Shown here: positions 19,653 to 30,523 of the stretch, one piece after another | Layout: the number at the start of each line of letters is the position of its first letter | Position numbering within the stretch: position 1 is the first letter of the stretch | Assembly (NCBI GenBank): GCA_963169105.1 | Contig: OY720636.1 | Location: 69,180,123 to 69,244,122 of the forward strand | DNA length: 64,000 nt | From: Ceriagrion tenellum | Taxonomy: Eukaryota > Arthropoda > Insecta > Odonata > Coenagrionidae | Direction of reading: 5' to 3' | Program-made: the position numbers and the translations under genes | Notes under the pieces: generated by a model | What the model saw: only the letters and a program-made list of their open reading frames with translations | Databases searched by the model: none | Told to the model about the DNA's origin: nothing

Positions 19653-21262
19653 CTTTTCCTATGTTTGTAACTATCTGTGGTGGAAGCCATATTTCTCTCG
19701 TAGATCGAGTGAATTTTGTTTGAAAATACTCGAAATATTTATCTCTTCTCAGCCGAGTCTTATATGCAATTAGATAAGGACATCTCCAAAGTGCTGCACT
19801 GTTTCAGATTTAGGTTGAATCCCGGTGTGCGTTGGCAATCTAATTTCACTCAATATGGTTTGCTAATTAAAATGATCCAACGCGTCACCTTTTCATTGTA
19901 TTAAACTGTTTATCACGCGGTGGAATCATTTATTCCCCCGGCTAGAGCAATTCGCTTGCGACTTCGTGCCGCGTAAATCCTTTTTAATTCATCTCGCTAT
20001 TCCACTGCAGTGCTCCAATATGAGAGGAAATTTTTTTAATTAACTCGCGGTATGAGACTCACCCATCCCGTTTTCTTATTAAAAATAACGAAAACAACTC
20101 GATCTTCTCTCTCTCCCCCCCTTGGTCCATTTCTTCCTTCACCCCGCCCTGTCCTTCCCCTGATTACAGAATCTCTTCCTCGCCTTCTCCGCCCGGTCGC
20201 GACGCTATCGTAAGTCATATCTCATCTCGGCGCTACCTCACGCACCAAAAGCCCCTCCTCCCCCCTCTACTCCCCTGCTGAAGATGATGCTCCGTGCCAA
20301 TTTCGGTGTGTTTAACGGCGCGCAATTAAGTGTCCGTAAAACTTGCCCGGCACTCCTCTCTCTCCCTTCTACCTCTCTCCCCTCCCTCCGAGCATAATCG
20401 CTACCCTTTTGTCTTCGGCAGCGCGCGTGTGCTTTCATATAAGTATAAAAAAAATTTCTCTCAACCAAGGCACGAGGAGCTTAAGGCTTGAAGCGAGGGA
20501 AAAAACACACCAAGGACAGCCATGTGAGAGGGAGTATGGAGATATGGAAGAGGAGTGGGAGGGGAAATGGAAGTAATGGGCGGTAACGGTGGGAGTAATC
20601 CCTCGCCGTAATTAAAGGAATGCCCGCGTGAAATATTCATGCGCGCCTCCCGAGCATCGGTTCTCGATCGGTTTTTACTCCGTACCTACCGCACGGGAGA
20701 AATAATTAAACAGTTTTCGTGAGCAAAGATTGCGTAATGGATTAAATTTCCACCGATGACGATCGTCGGGAGGGTGGTATAATAATGGTTGCACGACCAT
20801 CTCAGAGGTGTGCGTGTATCGTGTGTACTCGTTTAATGATACCCGCATTAAAAAAATAACTGCTGAACGACGCCCACGTAAAATAAAGACTGAATTTCAA
20901 TTGATTTTCAAGTTTTATTTCCCGTCAACAAATGAACGAGTATGTCAAAATTACGCCGATGGATCAAGGTTGACATTTGGTGTCATGTGATCTGCCCTAT
21001 CTAAATGAATATTAAGTGATTTCCTTTCGGCACGCAAAAAATTACTTAGTGGAGATATTATAGCGAGGTGAATAATGAATTTAAATGTTTGATTAACTGA
21101 ACAGCTGGATATAGTTGTCATTGTTTCCGTTACTGTTTGCATTAAAATTATTTATCACTGTTTCTTGGGTAGTTCGATGTTAACTAGCCCGTTTTTTTAG
21201 CGGTAAGCAGCTTCATGGACCGGAATATTACCATAAATCTACTTTGGGCTACTAGATTTCGT
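19653..21262. other. non-coding stretch with a possible regulatory block
   Basis: Pyrimidine-rich DNA from about 20100 to 20400. The block 20580-20790 is GC-rich with scattered TAATTA and ATTAAA sites (for example CGCCGTAATTAAAGG and GAAATAATTAAAC). These could bind homeodomains, but such short sites are common. No exon is supported. Confidence 0.35.
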
Positions 21263-21320
21263 TCGGTCTGAGTAATGGCCCGGAAAACTGGAAGTCTTCG
21301 GTTTGATTCCCAATTCCAGA
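21263..21320 (+). repeat. tRNA-derived SINE fragment
   Basis: GGTCTGAGTAATGGCCCGG (A-box-like) is followed about 20 bp later by TTCGGTTTGATTCCC (B-box-like) and CAATTCCAG. Confidence 0.45.
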
Positions 21321-21540
21321 ATAATTTTTATAACAATAACCAATGCATTGTAAGTGGTTCACCTTACATCATACGACCATCATCGTAAGACTTTTAGATA
21401 CTTTTTCAGGTGTAATAAATATCGATAAAATGTATATGTCCGCGATACAAAATCCTAATACTGAGAATGCCATGAACTAGCCCCGGTATTTTATTTTATG
21501 CATGTTTGCGAAAATATGAAGCAGTGCAAAAAGTCCGTAG

Positions 21541-21660
21541 AGAAATTTGAGAACTCATCCGCCTTGACCGGGACTCGAACCCAGATTGATGTCGCCCTGA
21601 GTGCTTTTTGCCAGGTAATCCACCGATCGTCCATGTGGAAATGTGTGGGCCCTGGTCCGA
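21541..21660 (-). repeat. tRNA-derived SINE
   Basis: On the minus strand the B box GGGTTCGAGTCCC (21582-21570) is followed by GGTCAAGGCGGATGAG and TCTCAAATTTC, matching the family core seen at 4.05 and 38.6 kb. An A-box-like GATCGGTGGATTACCTGGC lies upstream of it. Confidence 0.6.
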
Positions 21661-24600
21661 TAAGGAAAGATTACGCTCAAACGCAATCTAGTCTCTGCGC
21701 AGGCTTTTGATGGCTGATTTTTGGAGTGCAACTCGTGGATGCAACACCCGATGGAGTTCGCACTCTTTGGGAGTCAGGAGGAGATGGGAGGTTGTCGGCT
21801 GTAATGGAGAACATCAAGGTGAGGGTGTGCGAGTGATGGAACGGTGGGCTTTGGAGTTGTCAGGCTGGGGGTAGATTGAAATGACGCGATACGAGAAAGG
21901 CTTAAGCAGACGCCTTCGTTCGTTAGGGGCGAAATGGATGCTTTAGGGACAGCGACGGCGAGACGCTTGAGTATGCTTGCCAAAATTGAAGAGCACTGCT
22001 TCCAAAGAAATGCTTCGCGTGCCAACTAGATGGACAAATATCCTCTCGGAATTCTCTCCTGTCAGTTGCGTTTCTTAAGTGGTAAGAGTTGGGGCGAAAT
22101 TTATATTTAACCCTCCCCCTTATGTCATTTGGAGCAAATGGTGAGAAACAGATATATAAACTACGGGATATTTGAGCTTTAAAACTGATTCAGTTGAAAG
22201 AAATCACTCCAGAAATGAAACGCCTAATATTTAAGAGGAGAAATAAATTACAACCATTTCCAAAATATTAATTATATGAACTGGTAGGAAATAATTGTTC
22301 CGATTGATAAACTATTCTTCCCTAATATTTAACCAATATTTCCTTTTTTCGATATTTATAACCTCACTTTTCATGTTTTTAATGTCATGTATTGTTATGC
22401 ATGAAGTGCGCGCTCAAGTTTTTTTCTTTTCGGTGTTCTATAAATTTTTGCTTAAGTTTTGTGGAGAAATTTTATTTTTTTTAATAATATAATTATAATA
22501 ATTTACTGACCCTTGACATTATCAAGAATAACATAATCGCGTAGAAAAAATAGTTTACAGGAGCTTTAGGTGACCCCTACGGCATTTCCCTCTGTCGGGG
22601 ACACCTTCAAGGCAAATAAGCAATATACAACTAAATAATCACCATTATTATTATTATATCATAATTTCATGGCTATGCGGTTGATGGTGTGAACGATTCA
22701 CGAAAATCTTTATCCTGATACTCAGTGATCGCTCTTTTCGGTTGGTTAAATTTGTACACTGAAATAACTTAGGCATCCCACGTGGCTGAACACTGTTAAC
22801 GGACCTATTACCGAATGTGAACTTCTTTTTTCCACTTTCTACTTCAACGATCTCATTCTGAAGTAAAATTTTGCCTTACATTATTCATTCTTTTCAATGA
22901 GTTTTATGTATATAAAATACCTTTGGGGAAATGTATAACGTACATTTGAGGATCGTAGGCTATTTTCTCCGTAAAGTTCATTTCGCCCATATGTCTTTAA
23001 GTCGGTAATCTTTCACGGTCATATTTAAATTCGTTGGTTCAGTTTCGTGCCTTCTGTTTGACGACGAGAAGTCTTCGTTTGGCGCTGATAAAAAGGAGAG
23101 AAAAAGCATGCACATCATCTTTTTTAAAAATCCAAATTACTAGGGAAATCGATCGCCTGGCTTGGCTACAGACCTGCATAAGTGGTAACTCATCGTGACC
23201 GTGCGAGTCGATTTTCAGCCGGTGTGCTGTTTTTGTCGGCGCTCATGCAAAACGCGACGCCAGCCTTGAAGGTTGATGGATATGAGAGAATCCACGACTC
23301 ACCCCCATGCCCGCTAGGATCATCTAAGAAATGGGCTCGAACAACTTTTCTACCGAGCTTTTTTTATTGATAATGGCTGTACTCATACCTGAGAATATAA
23401 ATATGGAGTTGTGTTCATCACAGTATGAAAATGACGGACGGGCATTTCTCCCCATGGCTTCTTATTTAGTTCTCACCCTTGATACTTAATAAAAGTGGAT
23501 TAAACCGGCTTGTTTGAATTTCTGTTCCCTACTCTGAACCCTCGAGCTGTGGCAAACGTACATGTTTTATGAACAGCATTTTAAAATTCTTTTATGAATT
23601 GCAGTTCGTTTGAATGCCGAATCAAAGCTCTATGGCTAATTTTTTGTGGCGTTTTCAGTCAATGCCGATGCTGCCGTTGGTGTGATGCTCATATGCTGCG
23701 CTACGAAGTAAAATTTACCCGCCATAAATCGCGTCCAGTTTTTTTCTATTGGAAAGCACCGCTTTTGGTAAATAAAGGAACGTATTACGATTGATGTTTT
23801 ATAAGTCCTTCCATAGTAAACGTTGAACTGTAAATCAAAATGATTTACAGTGGGGGAATGCCAGTGGGGATTCAAGAAATATTCTCCATGGATTATGGAT
23901 TTGATTCTTGCCGATCCGGTTTCTTAAAATTACGCCTGAATTGTATTACTGCATTTTGAATTGTGTACATAAACAGATCCGTGAAAGCAGCCACTCATGA
24001 TCTGAAGAGACAACGGCTTCGAGATTGTCCTGGGTAACTTTAGTTTAAAGGTTTCAATTTATTGTAAATTCAAATTTTAACCATTTTTAGGAACAGTTGT
24101 GCACTGATATTTTCCGAGGCATTTTCTTATATTACCCATCAGCTCATGCTTAATAATTTCCGAGTTTTAAACATTACGTTCAGTTAGAGTTTTACTCATT
24201 TCAAACTCGCGTCAACAGCGCAATCCAATTTAAAATTCCATCATATCGATAGAAAAGGATGGAGCAGATATATCTCTTAAACGCCTCTGTAAAAACAAAT
24301 AATAGGATTGATGTTTGGTAATAAACTATTAATTGATTAAAGAGAATATTGTTTAGAAAAATATGAACATGTAGGAAGTGATACTCTCATAGAGGAAAAT
24401 TAATGGGCTGACTCTTTCCTATATATTTCACTGATATGTCCCTCGTATCTTTTGATTAGATAAGCGCTGCTCTTTTCAATACCTTTTTCTCTAAGGATAA
24501 AGACGGTTGAGGTATCAAATGACCTTAATGAGTGTATGTTTGTGGAATGGAGTAATTGTCCTCCAGCTGCAAACCGCTCAGCCGTTAGCGGCGTTTAAAA

Positions 24601-26379
24601 TACCCATTGGGTCGTCTAACCTCTTTTTCTTTTTGAATCGCTCGCATTGGTTTTTGGGCGGCTTAACGAGGTTAATAGAACAGTGGGAGTGACAATGGAA
24701 ACATCAAAACGACGTTCTTTTTGTCGCCATTTTTCTAGAAAGGAATGGTGCCCGATAAAAAATGTCTGACGCTTCGGCATTGACCCGGTTGCGCGTGGGT
24801 GAAAGGTCGCCCGGAAACCATAGTGGCCGGGCTTCATTTTTTCCATCTCTCTCCCCTCTCAGTCCATCGAAATCATAGAGGAACGCTTCAAAGCGTTCCG
24901 GTGCCCGTGGGCGAAGGGGTGTATGTTGAGGAGAGGGGGTGGGGAAAGGGGCTTGGCTGTGTCCGCTTCTCCTAGCCCTGTGGCCCCCAGCATGGTGGTG
25001 GTGGGCAGTGCTATCGTTTCATCACCTGCATCATGCACGGGACACGGATCGGAGGAAGAGGTAGGGGGTGAGAGGAAGGAGAGGAAGCAGAAAAGACGGA
25101 AAAGTGACTAAGGAAAGATACTGGTGGGGAGAAAGACATTGGAGGAGCTATTTTGAGAAGAGAACCGACATCGACTGCGCCGTGCATCGCATTCTCAGTG
25201 AGAAATGGCAAACAAATCTAGTGCTTTACGTCTTAACTAAATGGGATATTTTTTTGTAGGATATGTAATTCACAATATTATTTATTCCAGTCGTCTTCCC
25301 TCGATAGGAGGTTTATCACGATGATACAAATGAGGAGGTAATTCAACAAACAGCCTGTACCCAGTATGCTTAAGTTTTATTTTTTTACTTTTGAGCGGCT
25401 TGTCAGAAGATTGAAATTAGCCATCAGAATCCTGTCAGAAATCAGTTTCATATTCTTCTTAGTGAATAAAATATTGGCGGCTAAAGAACAATGGAGAGGA
25501 AAAAGAGTATGAGTCGTACTCTTCATAATATTTTCCTAGTTATGATATCAGCACTTGCTTTAGAAGCTAACATCTATCAGAAATATTGCCTTTAGATATA
25601 ATGCCTGCATTCATGTCGCAATAGAGTTCGCGTCAATATGACTCTCGGAAACAGGCAAAAATCAGGAAATGGCCCTCGTCATTCAACTTAACTTATTCGT
25701 CTTCTTCCCCGTGATTACTACACTGTGACGATATTTTCAGTGCGCAGCCGAGGAGGGAAATGAGTAGCGATTGCCAAAGATGACCATGAAATAATGCTGC
25801 TTGTTGAATGAGCGAATACAATTATATTAGTAGAGACCATGACAAAAGTCTGAACTAGACACAACGACATGCGAGCGAGACATAAACATACATTTCATTT
25901 TTGTCCTTTCCCTCTTCCAATTCTATTTTCTTAATCACTTTCTCAGGTGTGGTATCCTTACGCACCCTGCCAAAGACTCACAAGGTATCTCTCATAGCAG
26001 TGTGTACGTGTAGGAATGTATCGATATTGATATTAAGTTCTCGCTTGTGAAATTGTTTTAAGATGTTCATACGAACTGATTTTCTCCCGGCGAATGATGA
26101 GCGTAAATTATTATCGGGTCAAACCAGTCAGTGCAGGTTAGGTCCTCTGTATCCGCCGACGTTTCGCAACCCTCTCATTGTCTCCGAGGCTTCTGATAAT
26201 GGTGATCACAATCCTGAAGGCACGTTGAAACGTCAACGCAGATGCGATAAGAATTTACGTTATTCTTAAGATGCTTTGCTCTCATTACCTCAATGTACGT
26301 ATCGATATTTGTTGACGCTTGATTTGCATCAGTCTATTATTCCAAAAATCGAAAAATCGTCCGGTCCAGCTCCCTTTGG
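21661..26379. other. non-coding stretch, no gene seen
   Basis: Mostly AT-rich, with GC-richer patches near 21720-22020, 23180-23350 and 24750-25200. Open frames here are short and lack recognisable features. No tRNA or repeat family member could be supported. Confidence 0.4.
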
Positions 26380-27050
26380 GAGTGGAGAAGGAAACTTGGG
26401 AGACGTGAGGTGGAAGTGGTCGTGTGAGAGTAGTGGAGGTGTGGGACGACCGGCGGGCGGCCGGTGGAAAGGGTGAAGATCGATGCTTCGAGGGGCAAGG
26501 AGAAGGTTTCGATGGGATAGAGGGAGTCGGGGTGGGGGAGGGAGGGATCGAGGAGGAGCAGGGAGGCTGAGCTGGGGGTGGGGAGGGGGGCCAAGAGCCT
26601 TCCCACCTCGTATCTCCGCCGGCCGGCCCGCTCCAACACTCGGGATCTCCCTCCCTCCTTCTCCCTCCCCCCCTCGCACACACAACACCCCCCGAGGGGT
26701 CTCCAGCGTCGGCCCCCTTTGAAATGTGGGTGGCCCGAGTTACGCCTACTTCCCTCACCTGTTCTCCCTCCTCCTCCTCCTCTTCTCATTCCTTTTTTGT
26801 CCCGTACCCCAACTCTTTCCTCCTCGTCTCCCTCCCTCCCCACCGACAACACAACCTCTCCCTCTCTCTCTCTCTTCATTCCCACATACCTCCTCCTCCT
26901 CCTTCCCATTTTCATACTCCTCCTCCCTCCACCTCCGTCACCCCTGGAAAAATTTACATCTCCGCCTCACTCTCTCTCCGTACTTCACTCATTCTCCTCC
27001 TTCTACGGGATGACTCCTTCTCCTCATCTTCTCTCTCCTTCCATATGGCC
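26380..27050. other. GC-rich island passing into a polypyrimidine tract
   Basis: From about 26380 to 26720 the sequence is GC-rich, with purine-rich then pyrimidine-rich runs (GGGTGGGGAGGGGGG near 26576-26590, then CCCTCCCTCC). From 26730 to 27050 the plus strand is almost all C/T (CTCCTCCTCC, CTCTCTCTCTCTC). Overlapping open frames of 100-190 codons on both strands are low-complexity Pro/Ser/Arg translations of this bias. I do not call them genes. The island could be a promoter, but no TATA box or start site is evident. Confidence 0.5.
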
Positions 27051-27378
27051 GATTGATGTTGAACATGAGAACATAACTTAATGACGCAGCTTAACGGTAG
27101 TGAATATTGTTCGAAAATGCAAATGGAAATGCGCCAAAATGCGAAAGGAATTTGCAAAAGAAGTATGGGGTGAAAGGGCGGGCTTGTGGGCCCCGGCATG
27201 AAACGGCGCTGACTGGTAGCCAGTCGAGGAAGGAGAGGGACATCGTTCTCTGTGGTCACGCTTACTAAAAATCCTATGACACCTGAATTCTCAAGTAATG
27301 AATGTATTCAAAGGTGAAGTATCATCGTATGGTAAATACATTCGTTGATTTACGTACCTATCCCCATTACCTAGGGAG

Positions 27379-28703
27379 ACCGGGGCACGTTTACGCGGAT
27401 TTCTTTATATTATTTTTGTCTGCTCTTTTAAAGTATACATATTTTAACGTTATAGACCTGTTATCAGGCTATAATGTTTCAAAAATATTTTTTACAATAT
27501 CTCATATATAACTGAAAATTAAACTAATTCACTCTCATGTCGGGTGCGTAAACGTACCCCGGATACGGGGCACATTTACGCATCCCCTGGGGCACGTTTA
27601 CGCACTAGTAAACAGCTGGGATTAAATTACATTACTAATAAATAACGCTTGAATGTAGATAAATTTGACAAATTCTTTATTAGTGGTACATAAAACTATT
27701 TTTAGAAGAACAACATATTAAAGCATTACGCAACTTATTCGGCATCTTCATCATCACTGTTGCAGTTTATGCACACAAAAAACAAACTGTTCCCTGTGGC
27801 GCAATCCTCGTGGGCCCATCATTTGCATCGCGTGCACTACACCCATTCTTGCCTACTTTTGCTACATTTGTATCATTGCACGCAATAAATACAGACACAA
27901 TCCTCATCCTCATCTTCTGAGTCATTGGCTGGTTTATTTGTATTGGTAGGATCTTGCCTTTTGTCTTAGTTACTTTATTTTTGGTTTTGTTGCCTTTGTT
28001 TTAAAAACATTAGACACACAAAGCAATTTTTTTTCCTTCTTAGTTTTTTTTAGCTTTTGTTTCTTCCTGCTCTTTTCTGAGGGATTCTTTGATTGGTGTA
28101 TCGGTAAGGATGGCAGACTTCCTTTTTCTTTTTCCTTTTTTTTGGTGTCAAGCCTTGGTCTTTTTTTCAAAAGGCCTCATTTGTTCAGGGGTCGGAAAGT
28201 ACCCTGTGTTGAAGTAGAAGGCCTAGGACAATCATTTAAGGACCTATCTCGATAATCAATTGGCACGAAATGAATATATACAGCTGGGACACATTTATGC
28301 AGTGCGTAAATGTGCCCCGAAGAGAATGCGTAAACGTGCCCCACCACCACATTTGAAATTATTTTTACACTAGCATTTATAACCTTAGAACTTTCAGTTC
28401 AATTAAACACAGGCTTAAATAAAGATAAAATATTGTTTATAAACATATATATATCTGTCTTTAAATATAAAAGGTTAACTCACTACATGCTTCGAAAGTC
28501 ATATATCAAAATTTACTTACCTTGAGAAAAAACAGAAGAATCTTCTTTGAGCAAAAACGAAAGCTGGTATGGCGCCCAATGTTGTGTGAATGCGAGGGGT
28601 AGGTAGCAGCACAATACTGTCATGACTGGTGGCGCTCTAACTGTTACAGATTTTGTGGAAAGTACCTTGCGTAAACATGCCCCGTGCGTAAACGTGCCCC
28701 GGT
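27379..28703. mobile_element. 1.3-kb DNA transposon with 18-bp perfect ends and nine internal 16-bp sites
   Basis: The ends are ACCGGGGCACGTTTACGC (27379-27396) and its exact complement (28686-28703). The 16-bp site TGCGTAAACGTGCCCC occurs nine times, in both orientations and with small changes: 27382-27397, 27545-27560, 27567-27582, 27589-27604, 28286-28301, 28303-28318, 28327-28342, 28668-28683 and 28685-28700. The minus strand between the two clusters holds the decayed C-terminal part of a pogo/jerky-type transposase. The element is too short for a complete transposase and is internally deleted. I see no clear target duplication; pogo-type elements normally duplicate TA. Confidence 0.8.
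27735..28212 (-). pseudogene. pogo/jerky-type (DDE_1) transposase C-terminal remnant
   Basis: On the minus strand one frame reads PTPEQMRPFEKKTKA, a stop, KGKRKRKSAILTDTPIKESL and KEQEETKAKKN, then a stop. After a frameshift another reads NDSEDEDEDCVCIYC, two further stops within a Cys-rich stretch, CTRCK, a stop, then WAHEDCATGNSLFFVCINC and SDDEDAE with the terminal TAA at 27737-27735. This is the tail typical of arthropod pogo/Tigger/jerky-like transposases: a basic linker with the RKS.ILTDTP motif, then a PHD-like zinc finger (C..C, C..C, H..C, C..C) and an acidic end. The DDE catalytic core and the CENP-B-type DNA-binding domain are missing. The family call is from memory. Confidence 0.75.
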
Positions 28704-30451
28704 TGCGTTGCGTTGAATTTGGTCTATTTTTAGTGAAGTTTGAGAATTTTTCTTAACCAAATGATAGGTGTCAACAGTAAAATAAAACATAAATTTGCCG
28801 TTTTGATCCCATATTTTAAGTTCTGATTGGAGAAAATGGGAGTTATTTTAATATTCTGGCAAAAACCGTGACTTTGATAGCTAAAGCTCCAAGAAAACGC
28901 CTTTTCTGGCGCCTGTAGAGGTTTGAACTTGAGCGTGTGAGTTAGAACCAGTCCCTCAAGATCAAGACGCAAATCATTTACCCGTATCGCGCCTTATGTC
29001 ATGTCGTTTAATTGGCCAGTCACGATGAAGAATGTTTTCTGAATTTGATCAATCTGAAGCTACGCCAGTGGTGTTTACCTACGCTCAGATCGCTAGCAGC
29101 CGGCCAAATTTACAGAACAAATATGGTCAAAACTTCAGGAATTCCAAAATGAAGGCTAATTCATGGCGAAGAATTAAAAAACAGGAAGAAATTTTTGAAA
29201 TTAATAAAGGGACGGATATGGGCACAAATCAATATCGATGTTTTGTACTAGAACTGTAATATACGCACATGTACCCTGAGTTGTAACTTGAAGTAATTAG
29301 TTTTATTGCTGTCGCAATTTGAATTGATATTATTGTCTCTGCTTCCTATGTTCAGAATTGGCCCAAAATAAAATGTTCTTGTTATTATTATATTTTCTTT
29401 TGTTTAATTCATATGCCAACATCAATTTTTGTTTGATTCCAGCAATGAATTCCATTTAGGAAGCTCATTGATATTTGCTCACATTATTTTACTAAAACTG
29501 TGAGGAATAAATTATCCTTTTTCTTATAAGAATCGCAACATATGTTGAAGAATGGGCATCATTAAAGAGGAAAATCTTATAATTTAACATATGGTGAGAA
29601 AGAAAAAAAATCATTGGTTGTCTTAAAGAAAAGGGCGATTGAAGCCTGAGCTTAAGTTACGTAATGTTCTTGTGCTCATTTTGAGTTGGACGCAAGTGCC
29701 CCCTCCTCTTCCGAGCGGTAGGTGGCAGAGGGACACGACCCATGCGGGAACGGGTAAATGCCGGCAGAGAGAAGGGATGATTGTGCCCTCCCCCCCTCCT
29801 ATAGCTGTCTCCGTTCTTGTAAAATCGCAGCATGCAGAGAGATCTTAAAGCTTCCTCCACTTCTCCTCTTCAACCTCTCCTCCAATCTTTTCCTCCCTTG
29901 CAGCCTTGCCGTCTTCATCGTTCCTGACGCCTGAGGTCCACATTTTTAATCCGGCGATTATCTTTCATCAGAGGCGAGAGGGTCGAAAATTAGTCTGCGG
30001 GACGTTTTTAATGTTTTCGGCAAAGCGCGCGCTCCGAGCGAAATCGAGATCGCATTAGCTCACATTAACTGATTCGTGTAGACGGGAGAGGGGTGGTGGA
30101 GGGTATTATAAGTTGGCGATCGCTCTCGAGGGGAGAAACGCCGTGAGCCTTGCCCTACCTCTACGATGAAACTCTTTGGCGAGCCACTGCGTTTTTGGCT
30201 CGCTCGCATCATCAAAAGACTTCCGAATAGATCGTAAAGGACGAAATCTGGAATGAGTAGGGTAAAAATCTTCGAAATTATTACTGGCCCTATGGCTTGC
30301 ATTCAGTCTAATCCATCCGCACTGCGGTTGTGCTTTAAATGCTAAAATAATTTGTACTATAAACTATCGTGAACTTAGGTATTGGCTACTCCTCAGATTA
30401 CATCTTCTAAACTTATACCGTAACCCTAATGCGTGCTTAACACTCATATTC
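28704..30451. other. non-coding stretch, no gene seen
   Basis: AT-rich to about 29640, then GC-richer between 29690 and 30200 with no recognisable exon. Open frames of up to 80 codons show no features. Confidence 0.4.
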
Positions 30452-30523
30452 AAGTCGAGATTTGAACCCAAGACCTTACAGTAACAAGGTCAATAGATTA
30501 CTCACTAGGCTACCGAATACAGC
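30452..30523 (-). repeat. tRNA-derived SINE head
   Basis: The minus strand reads CGGTAGCCTAGTGAGTAATC (A box), then CTTGGGTTCAAATCTCG (B box at 30469-30457). Confidence 0.55.

Noticed and set aside
26285..27081. Open frames of 95-192 codons on both strands
   Set aside because: The composition is polypyrimidine/polypurine; the products are low-complexity Pro/Ser or Arg/Gly strings with no motif.
27379..28703. CRISPR-like reading of the iterated 16-bp sites
   Set aside because: The sites occur in both orientations with irregular spacing inside a transposon of a eukaryotic genome.
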